Origin: Candidimonas humi
Lineage (GTDB): Bacteria > Pseudomonadota > Gammaproteobacteria > Burkholderiales > Burkholderiaceae_B
DNA: 64,000 nucleotides
Direction of reading: 5' to 3'
Assembly: GCF_019166065.1 (NCBI RefSeq)
Contig: NZ_JAHTBN010000003.1
Coordinates: 310,001 to 374,000, forward strand
A program made the translations under genes and the position numbers. Each line of letters opens with the position of its first letter. Positions within the stretch are counted from its first letter, which is position 1. This document shows positions 1-6,485 of the stretch, one piece after another. The notes below the pieces were generated by a model. The model was not told the DNA's origin and ran no database searches. It saw nothing but the letters and a program-made list of their open reading frames with translations.

Positions 1-44
1 CCGCGCCTATTGAAGGCCTCACGCCAATCGCGGGGAACATCCAT
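1..44 (-). CDS. Partial first gene of the leftward early operon
   Basis: An open frame enters from position 44 (ATG) and runs off the left edge, beginning MDVPRDWREAFNRR. The frame stays open upstream to about 98 with a basic stretch (KDDRKN), so a non-ATG upstream start is possible. It is the first gene downstream of the leftward promoter at 247-275 and of a boxA-like site, which is the position of gene N in lambda. Arginine richness fits an N-like antiterminator, but too little is visible to identify it. Confidence 0.3.
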   Translation of the reverse strand, partial: MDVPRDWREAFNRR

Positions 45-157
45 GCGGTTTTTTCTGTCGTCTTTTTGCCAGGGCTTACACAGTCGCTTTCCCTCCGTTC
101 ACCGGGCGCACCTACACCTCACGGCAGTGCGCAGCATCGTTCGTGTGCCGTTATTCG

Positions 158-203
158 CCAGCCAGAGGCTGGTGTGGACCACACTGCAGGTTTTTAAAGA
201 GCG
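158..203 (-). promoter_or_regulatory. nut-like site: boxA plus short hairpin in the leftward leader
   Basis: On the minus strand CGCTCTTTAAAAA (203 to 191) closely resembles lambdoid boxA (CGCTCTTA-type). It is followed after about 18 nt by a 6-bp hairpin CCAGCC-TCT-GGCTGG (172 to 158) in the place of boxB. The site lies in the leader of the leftward transcript, before its first gene. The boxA match is seen directly; function as an antitermination site is inferred, and the 3-nt loop differs from the lambda GNRA-like boxB loop. Confidence 0.4.
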
Positions 204-246
204 TTCCGGCTGGGCCGGGGCCTCGTGTTGCTTGAGGCTTGGGAGA

Positions 247-286
247 ATAATAGCAATGCTCTTTTATCGTGTCAATAGCAAAGCTA
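247..286 (-). promoter_or_regulatory. Leftward early promoter PL with two repressor operators (OL)
   Basis: Minus-strand promoter with -35 TTGACA (275-270), a 17-bp spacer and -10 TATTAT (252-247). A perfect operator TAGCaaaGCTA lies at 276-286, immediately upstream of the -35. A one-mismatch copy, TAGCaatGCTC, lies at 251-261 over the -10, exactly 25 bp away. The layout matches the rightward cro promoter at 2389-2417, where the same motif sits in the same two places. Confidence 0.75.
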
Positions 287-305
287 GTTATTTTTCTGAA
301 GGCGT

Positions 306-328
306 AAAAAAAGCCGCTTTCGCGGCGT
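306..328 (-). terminator. Intrinsic terminator for leftward transcription
   Basis: Perfect GCCGC-tttc-GCGGC hairpin (313-326), followed on the minus strand by seven T residues (312-306). It ends the transcript of the 62-codon gene at 345-533 just before the leftward early promoter. Confidence 0.8.
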
Positions 329-344
329 ATTTCTAATTTCCGTG

Positions 345-533
345 CTACCGAAGGCGGCGAACCGCATACAGAATGTCGGCGGAAAGCTCTTCAGCTAAGT
401 CCCGTAAGGCTCGGTCACCCTGGTCTAGGCCAGGAGTTTCAAAGATCTTGCAAAGCAGTGCTTGAAGCTGCTCGGACTTGGTAAGAGCGATTTTGTAGTC
501 TTCGTCTTCTTGGCCGGCTTCTGTACAATTCAT
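345..533 (-). CDS. Small SOS-controlled prophage protein, possible antirepressor
   Basis: 62-residue acidic, soluble protein beginning MNCTEAGQEDEDYK, predicted largely helical, with no signal or membrane segment and no family I recognise. The start is well supported: AGGGAGG lies about 7 nt before the ATG. It forms its own unit, with a LexA-type box at 620-635 upstream and a terminator at 306-328 downstream. The phage repressor at 1933-2340 appears to lack a self-cleaving peptidase domain, so an SOS-driven antirepressor is an attractive role for this gene, as in coliphage 186 (Tum). That role is inferred from context only. Confidence 0.65.
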   Translation of the reverse strand: MNCTEAGQEDEDYKIALTKSEQLQALLCKIFETPGLDQGDRALRDLAEELSADILYAVRRLR

Positions 534-611
534 GACGCTACCTCCCTGGTGGCAATGCAGTACCCGCGCCTCGGAGGGTCCAAGCTCCGGGGCGTTTCAG
601 TATGTACCCAC

Positions 612-640
612 AAATTACACTGTATAAATATCCAGTACAA
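612..640 (-). promoter_or_regulatory. Promoter with LexA-type SOS box
   Basis: CTGTATAAATATCCAG at 620-635 fits CTG-N10-CAG, the LexA box consensus (one deviation from CTGT-N8-ACAG). On the minus strand it lies between a -35-like TTGTAC (640-635) and a -10-like TAATTT (617-612) with 17-bp spacing, so bound LexA would block the promoter. The gene starting at 533 is the only one downstream before a terminator. The stretch 534-922 otherwise holds no convincing gene, only this promoter and terminators. Confidence 0.55.
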
Positions 641-735
641 GACAGTTGCCGGTGGATAACCGGTGGATAGATTCTGCAAGTGCGCGAAGTGTCGGGAGGA
701 ATGGAGAAAGATAGGGAATTACCCGGATATCGGGC

Positions 736-761
736 GAAGAAAAGCCGCCTCGGTGGGCGGC
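736..761 (-). terminator. Intrinsic terminator ending the repressor operon
   Basis: On the minus strand a GCCGCC/GGCGGC hairpin (761-744) is followed by TTTTCTTC (743-736). It would end leftward transcription that starts at the repressor and passes through 1274-1870 and the DUF3800 remnant. Confidence 0.6.
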
Positions 762-897
762 CTGGAAGGTGCGATTTAGCCTTTTCGATAACATTTGACA
801 AATGCCTTCAAAAGTGCTTGATTTGGTGGCTGTGAGTAGGTAGAATCTCTATAAGGTATCTGAGCCCGTGCCCTTTGGCCGGTCGTAGGATCACCGC

Positions 898-919
898 CCG
901 GCCCGCAGAAATGCGGGCC
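898..919 (-). terminator. Hairpin just downstream of the DUF3800 remnant
   Basis: Seven-base-pair inverted repeat GGCCCGC/GCGGGCC with a 6-nt loop, directly after the stop at 923. No T tract follows on the minus strand, so it is at best a weak terminator or an RNA-stabilising hairpin. Confidence 0.3.
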
Positions 920-922
920 TCC

Positions 923-1273
923 TCATTGTGATGGCCACACGACTATGCCCGGAGGGCCGCCGGACAGTCGATTGACATCAGCCACCACGGCATCTCCAAG
1001 CTCATCCCAGATATCGGTTCCGAAACTCTTTCCTGGGAACACTCGGCGAAATGCGGCGTATGCGTTCAAGTCCGCAAACTGGACGAAATAGGATTCCTCC
1101 GACTTCTTCTCAAAGGGATCTTCAATAATATTCTCGGCATTCCGGTGCAGAGAGTGCCCATCTTCAAACGCCGACGGTACATAATTGAAGCGCCTCATCG
1201 CCCTGAGACGTTTTCGTATCAGATCTCCATGGCCTTCGTCCGATACTTCTTCGCATCTTCGAGGAGATAGGCG
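923..1273 (-). pseudogene. DUF3800 C-terminal remnant
   Basis: The open frame ends with residues resembling the C-terminal part of DUF3800 proteins (RNase H-like fold, often near phage or defence genes), including QFADLNAYAAFRRVFPG. The first ATG in frame is at 1198, but similarity-like sequence (DEGHGDLIRKRLRAM) continues upstream to the TAG of the preceding gene. The N-terminal half with the usual first catalytic Asp is missing. I read it as a 5'-truncated gene fused behind the secreted-protein gene by an old rearrangement. A short functional protein starting at 1198 cannot be excluded. Confidence 0.5.
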
Positions 1274-1870
1274 CTATTGCGAATATTCATCCACGTATAT
1301 GTGTCCATTTGGGCCTCTTGAGTGATAGAGAGGGCTCCATTTCGTTGACAGGGCCGTGGCAAAAGCGTTTCGCCCGAATATTTGGGAAATTTTCCAGTCT
1401 TCGGAGGCGCCGTCTCGTTCCAGTTGATACTTGATATCTTCGCCGCTCTCCTTGTCGCTCTTGTCTTTCGGGCTCAGGGTGGCATTTGCATCGGGCGCAG
1501 TGACATTCTTGATCGTCGCATAGACGAAGGCGAGCGTGTCAGACTGGATATCCACGCGCACAATCGATCTCTCATATGCCTCGGTTGAGCAATCGATTCT
1601 TTTTGCCGCACTCAGGATCTCTCCACGGAGAATGGCTTCAGCATGGATTCGTCTCGGAGACCTCGGAGCGAGTTCCGGGCAGACGGATTTTTCAAAGGCG
1701 CGATTGGCGTCTTGAATATCCCACCAGGTCTTGACCGCACGATCGGGTGAGTTGGCGTGAATCTCGATGGGTTTTATGCCGCTTTCGATCTCTGTCCGGG
1801 GCGATTCGGCACGGACGGTGCCAAGCGTCAATGCGATCATCACAAGAAAAGCTGAGGCCGCAACTTTCAT
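1274..1870 (-). CDS. Secreted protein of the repressor operon
   Basis: 198 residues with a clear Sec signal peptide (MKVAASAFLVMIALTLGTVRA, cleavage after Ala about residue 21) and a hydrophilic mature part with Cys residues (SVCPELAP, IDCSTEAY) that could form a disulfide in the periplasm. GAAGGA precedes the ATG by 7 nt. It is 62 nt downstream of the repressor on the same strand, the place where lambda carries rexAB, so it should be expressed in the lysogen. I do not recognise the family. Lysogenic conversion or superinfection exclusion at the envelope is a reasonable guess. Confidence 0.7.
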   Translation of the reverse strand: MKVAASAFLVMIALTLGTVRAESPRTEIESGIKPIEIHANSPDRAVKTWWDIQDANRAFEKSVCPELAPRSPRRIHAEAILRGEILSAAKRIDCSTEAYERSIVRVDIQSDTLAFVYATIKNVTAPDANATLSPKDKSDKESGEDIKYQLERDGASEDWKISQIFGRNAFATALSTKWSPLYHSRGPNGHIYVDEYSQ

Positions 1871-1932
1871 TTAATTTTCCTTCGATTTTGTTACTCTGTC
1901 GGCGAAAGATCATCGGCTTCTGGTACTGCAAG

Positions 1933-2340
1933 CTACTCCTTCTTGATATCCAGCCCCACCTGGGCGGCGGCAATGAGAATAGCGGCTTCTAATTGAGCGC
2001 GCCTAGAGCCATCCAATTGGCGCACCTTGCTTTGATCGATTGAGATAAATGGCCATGCGTTCATCGCAGTCTCGATTCGTTCGGCGGCCTGCTCGATCTG
2101 AGTTGCGAGGGTAGGACTAAATTCATCTATTGGCACGCCCAGGCCTCTGGAAAAAGCCGCCGCAGCCTTGATATTGAGCCCCCTCCTGGCGCTCAAATAT
2201 TGCCACACCATCCCTTGAGTGCCGATACCGTAGTGATCCCCAAAATCCGTTTGGTTCAGACGCGCCCGCGTCTTGAACAACGCATCCAGGCGCTGCGCAT
2301 CTTCAATTTGCCAAGGCTCAAGTTTCGTTTGTGTGGCCAT
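1933..2340 (-). CDS. Phage repressor (CI-type), HTH only
   Basis: 135 residues. The N-terminal half holds an XRE-like helix-turn-helix (about residues 27-75: ARLNQTDFGDHYGIGTQGMV ... GLGVPIDEFSP). The C-terminal part is short and helical and lacks the Ser/Lys S24 peptidase domain of lambda CI. It is transcribed divergently from cro across three 25-bp-spaced operators and probably binds them. The transcript from the promoter at 2376-2349 would start 1-3 nt before the ATG and no Shine-Dalgarno is present, so translation should be near-leaderless, as for lambda cI from PRM. Confidence 0.75.
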   Translation of the reverse strand: MATQTKLEPWQIEDAQRLDALFKTRARLNQTDFGDHYGIGTQGMVWQYLSARRGLNIKAAAAFSRGLGVPIDEFSPTLATQIEQAAERIETAMNAWPFISIDQSKVRQLDGSRRAQLEAAILIAAAQVGLDIKKE

Positions 2341-2341
2341 A

Positions 2342-2376
2342 GATTACGAATGTAGCAGTGCTATTAGTCATGGCAA
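2342..2376 (-). promoter_or_regulatory. Repressor promoter (PRM-like)
   Basis: Minus-strand -35 TTGCCA (2376-2371), 16-bp spacer and -10 TACATT (2354-2349), placing +1 at about 2342, next to the repressor ATG at 2340. Operator 2353-2363 overlaps the -10, so its occupancy should repress the repressor gene. Confidence 0.6.
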
Positions 2377-2413
2377 CTAGCTACGCTATTGACCAGATGA
2401 ACTAGCGTTGCTA
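2353..2413. promoter_or_regulatory. Tripartite OR operator: three TAGCnnnGCTA palindromes
   Basis: TAGCagtGCTA at 2353-2363, TAGCtacGCTA at 2378-2388 and TAGCgttGCTA at 2403-2413. Centres are 25 bp apart in both intervals. The first overlaps the -10 of the repressor promoter, the second adjoins the -35 of the cro promoter and the third overlaps its -10. The same motif recurs at 251-261 and 276-286. Confidence 0.8.
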
Positions 2414-2417
2414 TTAT
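2389..2417 (+). promoter_or_regulatory. Rightward early promoter PR (cro promoter)
   Basis: -35 TTGACC (2389-2394), 17-bp spacer and -10 TATTAT (2412-2417). The expected +1, about 7 nt downstream, coincides with the A of the cro ATG at 2424, so the cro mRNA is predicted to be leaderless. Confidence 0.75.
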
Positions 2418-2423
2418 TTGGGC

Positions 2424-2660
2424 ATGAACGCGATCGCCAGCTTCCTCGCCGCGTCCGGTTTGACGCAATCTGAATTCGGACGTCAGGTAGGACTCAACCA
2501 ATCTATGGTCTACCAACTGATCAAAGGATTGCGGCCTGTTCCTGAAAAGGTTTGTGTCCGCATCGAGCGCGCCACCGCCGGCGCTGTCACGCGCCGCGAC
2601 CTGCGCCCCGACGACTGGGCCGACATCTGGCCCGAACTCAAAGAGGCCGACCATGCGTGA
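2424..2660 (+). CDS. Cro-like repressor, YdaS family
   Basis: 78-residue protein MNAIASFLAASGLTQSEFGR... with a helix-turn-helix at about residues 11-33 (TQSEFGRQVGLNQSMVYQLI) and the C-terminal DLRPDDWADIWPEL segment typical of YdaS-type Cro proteins. First gene of the rightward operon; it should compete with the repressor for the TAGCnnnGCTA operators. The ATG at 2424 has no Shine-Dalgarno and coincides with the predicted transcription start. A TTG six bases upstream is less likely. Confidence 0.8.
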   Translation: MNAIASFLAASGLTQSEFGRQVGLNQSMVYQLIKGLRPVPEKVCVRIERATAGAVTRRDLRPDDWADIWPELKEADHA

Positions 2661-2727
2661 CCCTAATCCCTGGAAGCCCGACCCAAGGGACGAGCGCATT
2701 CCCATCGGGGCGCCTGACACCACGGTC

Positions 2728-2955
2728 TCAATGCACCATCGTCGCACCGTCTTCTCCCAAGCCATGCCGCCGATTGAACATCAGTCGCGCGTATACGCCC
2801 ACCACATGCTCATCGGTCGCGTCTTCGAACGCTTCGTGGGCAAGCTGCACCGCATCGGCAAAGAGGTCGTCGGCTTCGTCTTCGGTCATAGCGGCAGTGT
2901 GCGAGGCGTAGCGAGTCAGGTCCATTCGTGGTTTCCGAGTGATTTTCTCCTCCAT
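2728..2955 (-). CDS. Small acidic protein, antisense within the early operon
   Basis: 75 residues from the ATG at 2955, with a natural-looking composition (DEADDLFADAVQLAHEAFED, then DEHVVGVYARLM) and high GC at third positions. It resembles small uncharacterised prophage proteins of beta-proteobacteria but I cannot name a family. It runs against the rightward operon and has no clear Shine-Dalgarno. The opposite strand is also open from an ATG at 2654 with AAAGAGG upstream (110 residues, His- and Arg-rich), which could be the real gene instead. Confidence 0.45.
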   Translation of the reverse strand: MEEKITRKPRMDLTRYASHTAAMTEDEADDLFADAVQLAHEAFEDATDEHVVGVYARLMFNRRHGLGEDGATMVH

Positions 2956-2988
2956 GCCAGCACTGTAAGAGCAGCGGGGGCGTAAGTC

Positions 2989-3552
2989 ATGCAAGTCAAA
3001 TCGCAAAAAACCAAGCTTTCGCTGCTCGCGCATTATGTCGATCAATGGCGCATTCGGGCTGGTAGCCGAGAGACTGTGGCGACGGAAATTGTGCAGGCGC
3101 ACATGGGAGCGGGCTACAACACGCGAGCCAAGCTCACATTCGAGACGTCCGGCGATGCGTTCATGTTGGCCAAGAGCCGCGCTGACCGGATCTTCCGATG
3201 GCTGGACGACAAGAGCAAAGACGGCAATTTCATGCCGGTCAATTTCGAGGACTCGATCGTGCTGGCCATGCCCGAGGACTTGCGTTTGGGCTATCTGAAT
3301 GAATGGTTGCGCCAGTTCGGCATGGTCACACGCGGGCTACACGAACTCTCCGAGGATGCCGCGCCGAGCCAATTGCTTCCGGGCCTGATCAAGGAAAGCT
3401 CCGAAGCGACGCTTGCCCTGGCATCCCTACCCGAGAACCCCTCAATGGCGCAGCTCGAGGCTGCTGATCTGGAGTTTGCGGAGGCCATCGAGGAATTGCA
3501 AAAGGGTCGTGCCGTGCTGCAGGCCAAGCGGAAACTCAAGGCGGTGGCGTGA
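2989..3552 (+). CDS. YdaT-like early regulator/toxin
   Basis: 187 residues; the block around AKSRADRIFRWLDDKSKDG and LPEDLRLGYLNEWLRQFGM-like sequence is what I associate with the YdaT toxin family, which in Rac-type prophages follows YdaS. The C-terminal third is helical and charged (about residues 140-180). Position after the cro/YdaS gene supports the assignment. In lambda this slot is cII, so a regulatory role is as plausible as toxicity. The stop overlaps the next start (ATGA). Confidence 0.55.
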   Translation: MQVKSQKTKLSLLAHYVDQWRIRAGSRETVATEIVQAHMGAGYNTRAKLTFETSGDAFMLAKSRADRIFRWLDDKSKDGNFMPVNFEDSIVLAMPEDLRLGYLNEWLRQFGMVTRGLHELSEDAAPSQLLPGLIKESSEATLALASLPENPSMAQLEAADLEFAEAIEELQKGRAVLQAKRKLKAVA

Positions 3553-3842
3553 TGGAAACGGTGCTCGCAATCGATACGGATCGAAAGTACGGCCGCTACT
3601 ACTCGGTTCTTTATAGCCGCGGCTGGTGGCACAACCCCAAGGTTGTTGCTGCGTTCGGCGTCGATCCGTCGGCACTCCCCGAGATTCGTGTCTCGCAGAT
3701 CCGCTACCACATCTACGAAGAGTGCGGCATATCCAGCCTCACCGAACTGTCCCCGCGGCGATTCATGGATCTGTGCACCCACAAAGGCATTGCTGGCACG
3801 GTTCCACGTGAAATCGCGGGGGCGCCGGCCCAATACCAATAA
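3552..3842 (+). CDS. Hypothetical early phage protein
   Basis: 96 residues starting METVLAIDTDRKYGRYYSVL, aromatic-rich in the first half, with no membrane segment or known motif. Its ATG overlaps the stop of the upstream gene (ATGA), indicating translational coupling in the early operon. Function unknown. Confidence 0.6.
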   Translation: METVLAIDTDRKYGRYYSVLYSRGWWHNPKVVAAFGVDPSALPEIRVSQIRYHIYEECGISSLTELSPRRFMDLCTHKGIAGTVPREIAGAPAQYQ

Positions 3843-3852
3843 AGGAGAATCC

Positions 3853-4680
3853 ATGGCCAAAAATTCCATTGACGCCTATGGCGCCGCCGGCAAATCGAAT
3901 GTGTTGATGTTCGACCCGTCCGCGCTCAAGGTCATCGACGATCCGACGCACCCGCTGTATGACGAACGCATCCATTTGCCGCTCGATGAGGCGATGGTGC
4001 TGAACATCATGGCGCTTGGCGTGCGCGAGCCCATCCTGGTCTGGAAAGACCCTGAGACAGGAGATGTACTGATCGTCGACGGGCGCCAGCGTGTGGCCCA
4101 CGCCCTGGATGCGAATCGCCGGTTGATGGCGCGTGGCGAGCCGCCCATTCAGGTGCCCGGCATTCCCCAGCGCGGAACCATCGAACGCATGGGCGACATC
4201 ATGATTTCGATGAACGAAGCCCGCCGTGGTGATGCACCCCTGGTCAGGGCCCGGAAGATGGCGGCATTCATGGAGCGGGGCTACACCGAAGACCGTTTGG
4301 CTGTGATCTTCGCCTGCAGCGAACAATCGGTGCGCAACACGCTGACGCTCCTGGATTGCACTCAGGCCGTGCAGAGCGCAGCCGAGGCTGGCCAGATTCG
4401 CATGACGCACGTCAAGGCCTTGGCAAAATTGGATCCAGCGGAGCAACGCACCAAGATACAGGAGCTGATCGCGGCGGGTGAGGGCGTCAAGCCTCACGAG
4501 CGCGCCCGCCGGCAGCGTGCGGTCCTGGGTGAGAGCAAGCCGCGGATGCGCACGCGCCGTGAGGTCGAGCAAGAGCTCGAGGCGGCTGTGGGTGAGCGTG
4601 CGCTGGCTCTTCGCTGGGTGCTGAATCTGGAATTGTCAGCGGAAGATGGCGCCGTCCTCGATATGGAAGCCGCGGCATGA
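3853..4680 (+). CDS. ParB-like nuclease-domain protein
   Basis: 275 residues; AAAGGAG precedes the ATG. Residues about 30-110 form a ParB/Srx-type N-terminal domain (ILVWKDPETGDVLIVDGRQR with the GRQR box), and about 140-190 contain an HTH-like region (YTEDRLAVIFACSEQSVRNT). The C-terminus is basic and helical. It overlaps the methyltransferase gene by 4 bp. Such ParB-Dcm pairs are common in phages, probably for DNA modification or anti-restriction rather than partition, since no ParA is seen. Confidence 0.8.
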   Translation: MAKNSIDAYGAAGKSNVLMFDPSALKVIDDPTHPLYDERIHLPLDEAMVLNIMALGVREPILVWKDPETGDVLIVDGRQRVAHALDANRRLMARGEPPIQVPGIPQRGTIERMGDIMISMNEARRGDAPLVRARKMAAFMERGYTEDRLAVIFACSEQSVRNTLTLLDCTQAVQSAAEAGQIRMTHVKALAKLDPAEQRTKIQELIAAGEGVKPHERARRQRAVLGESKPRMRTRREVEQELEAAVGERALALRWVLNLELSAEDGAVLDMEAAA

Positions 4681-6485
4681 ATACTTCCGTCATCAAGCAC
4701 TTCCATCTGTTCTGCGGCTCTGGCTCCGGCGCGGCGGGTTTCAACGATGCTCGCCCCGAGATCCCCGGCCTGCAGGGCAAAATGATCTGCCTGGGCGGCA
4801 TGGATGTGGACCCGGTCGGTGCCGAGGATTTCCACATGCTCACAGGCGTACGCTGCACCGTCCGCGACTTGTTCAGCCGCCAGCAGTACGTCGCCTGGCA
4901 CGGCGACGAGCCGCCGGCGGGCTGGGTCGAGGCCATGCCGGCCGACGTGCGCGCAGCGGCGCAGCACCAGGTGCCGGATATCGTGTTTCTATCGGCCCCC
5001 TGCAAGGGCTTTTCCGGCCTGCTGCCGGCAGCGCACGCCAAGAGCCGCCGCTACCAGGCGCTGAACGAACTGACTCTACGCGGCGTTTGGCTGATGCTCG
5101 AAGCCTGGGCGTCCGACCCGGTGCCGGTCATTCTGTTCGAGAACGTCCCGAGGATCGCCACGCGCGGCCGGCATTTGCTGGACCAGATCACCAGCATGCT
5201 GCGCCACTACGGCTATGTAGTCCGCGAAACCACCCACGATTGCGGCGAGCTCGGCAACCTGGCGCAGAGCCGCAAGCGGTTCCTACTGATCGCGCGGCAC
5301 GCGGAGAAGGTGCCGCCCTTTATTTATGAGCCGCCCAAGCGGCCTCTGCGTGCCGTGGGCGAGGTTCTCGGGCGCATGCATCTGCCGGGCGATCTGGTCG
5401 CCGGCCCGATGCACCGTATTCCGTCGCTATCCTGGAAAACCTGGGTACGTCTGGCCTTCGTCGAGGCCGGCAGCGATTGGCGCAGCCTGAACAAGTTGGC
5501 GGTCGAAAACGGTCATCTGCGCGATTACCTGATCGTGCCCGAGTATCGCCGCGGTTATTTGGGCGCCAACGCTTGGACCGAGCCATGCGGCACGGTCCAA
5601 GGCGAAAGCCTGCCAAGCAACGGTAAGTTCTCTGTCGCCGATCCCCGATTCGGTCCGTCTGCCGCGTGGAAAGACGGCCAAGCCTACGGCGTACGCCGGT
5701 GGGATGATACCAGCGGTGCCATTAGCGGCGTGAAGTCTCCTGGCCAGGGTTCGTTCAGCGTGGCGGATCCGCGCCACCAGGGGCCGGCCAAGCACAGCAA
5801 CGAATATCGGATTGTCGCCTGGAACCATGCCGCACAGGCTGTGACAAGCGCCCACGGCAGCGGTCAGTGCGTCGCTGACCCGCGTCGCGCCGGCCCAACC
5901 TTCGGCAAATACGCCGTTACCGGCTGGCAGGATCCGGCCGGCACAGTCATCGCGGGCAGCACGACCGGACAGGGAGCCTACGCCGTCGCGGACCCACGCA
6001 GCGGCATGCGTCGCGCCCAGGGTGACAACTATCTCACTGGTGGCCACTACGGCGTCATCGACTGGCGCCAGCCCAGCGGCGCCGTGTCCGCGTCGGCCTG
6101 CCACGACAATGGCCGCTGGTCAGTGGCCGATCCCAGGCGCATGCTGGCGCCCGACGACAAACTGACCTGTCACATAATCCGTCTGGACGGAACCTGGCAT
6201 CGGCCGTTCACCACGCTTGAGCTCGCCGCCCTGCAGGGAATCTACGACCCAGACGACTACGCCGAGGTCGCGGAGCCTTTCCAGATGCACGGCAGCTCGG
6301 ACCAGGTGCTGCGCGAACACATCGGCAACGCCGTGCCCAGGCCGGCCGCCCGTGCCATTGGCACCGAGATTGGCCGCACCATCTTGCTGGCCCGCACCGG
6401 CGAGACCTTTCAGCTTTCCAGCACGCCTATCTGGGTCCGCCCGGTGGCCGAAGCCATTGCCGTGCGCGGAGGCGAAGCTGCATGA
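4677..6485 (+). CDS. DNA (cytosine-5) methyltransferase with repeated insert
   Basis: 602 residues. Motif I HLFCGSGSGAAGF (about 10-22), motif IV with the catalytic Cys APCKGFSG (Cys109), motif VI ENV (155-157), motif VIII QSRKR (197-201) and motif X-like IGNAVPRPAA near the C-terminus. All catalytic blocks are present, so it should be active and methylate phage DNA against restriction. Between motifs VIII and X, in the target-recognition region, five VADPR boxes recur at about residues 319, 361, 398, 436 and 482, each preceded by a Y.V..W..P.GTV-type segment. Related phage enzymes carry similar repeats. Coupled to the ParB-like gene. Confidence 0.9.
   Translation: MNTSVIKHFHLFCGSGSGAAGFNDARPEIPGLQGKMICLGGMDVDPVGAEDFHMLTGVRCTVRDLFSRQQYVAWHGDEPPAGWVEAMPADVRAAAQHQVPDIVFLSAPCKGFSGLLPAAHAKSRRYQALNELTLRGVWLMLEAWASDPVPVILFENVPRIATRGRHLLDQITSMLRHYGYVVRETTHDCGELGNLAQSRKRFLLIARHAEKVPPFIYEPPKRPLRAVGEVLGRMHLPGDLVAGPMHRIPSLSWKTWVRLAFVEAGSDWRSLNKLAVENGHLRDYLIVPEYRRGYLGANAWTEPCGTVQGESLPSNGKFSVADPRFGPSAAWKDGQAYGVRRWDDTSGAISGVKSPGQGSFSVADPRHQGPAKHSNEYRIVAWNHAAQAVTSAHGSGQCVADPRRAGPTFGKYAVTGWQDPAGTVIAGSTTGQGAYAVADPRSGMRRAQGDNYLTGGHYGVIDWRQPSGAVSASACHDNGRWSVADPRRMLAPDDKLTCHIIRLDGTWHRPFTTLELAALQGIYDPDDYAEVAEPFQMHGSSDQVLREHIGNAVPRPAARAIGTEIGRTILLARTGETFQLSSTPIWVRPVAEAIAVRGGEAA

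Noticed and set aside
10-336. Open frame of 108 codons on the + strand at the left edge
   Set aside because: It runs through the leftward promoter, operators, boxA-like site and terminator; composition is not protein-like.
538-801. 87-codon minus-strand frame between the SOS gene and the DUF3800 remnant
   Set aside because: It spans an intrinsic terminator and the LexA-box promoter, starts at TTG without a ribosome site, and has unnatural composition.
2654-2985. + strand frame after cro with a ribosome-site-like AAAGAGG
   Set aside because: Its His/Arg-rich product looks less natural than the opposite-strand small protein; kept only as an alternative in that entry.
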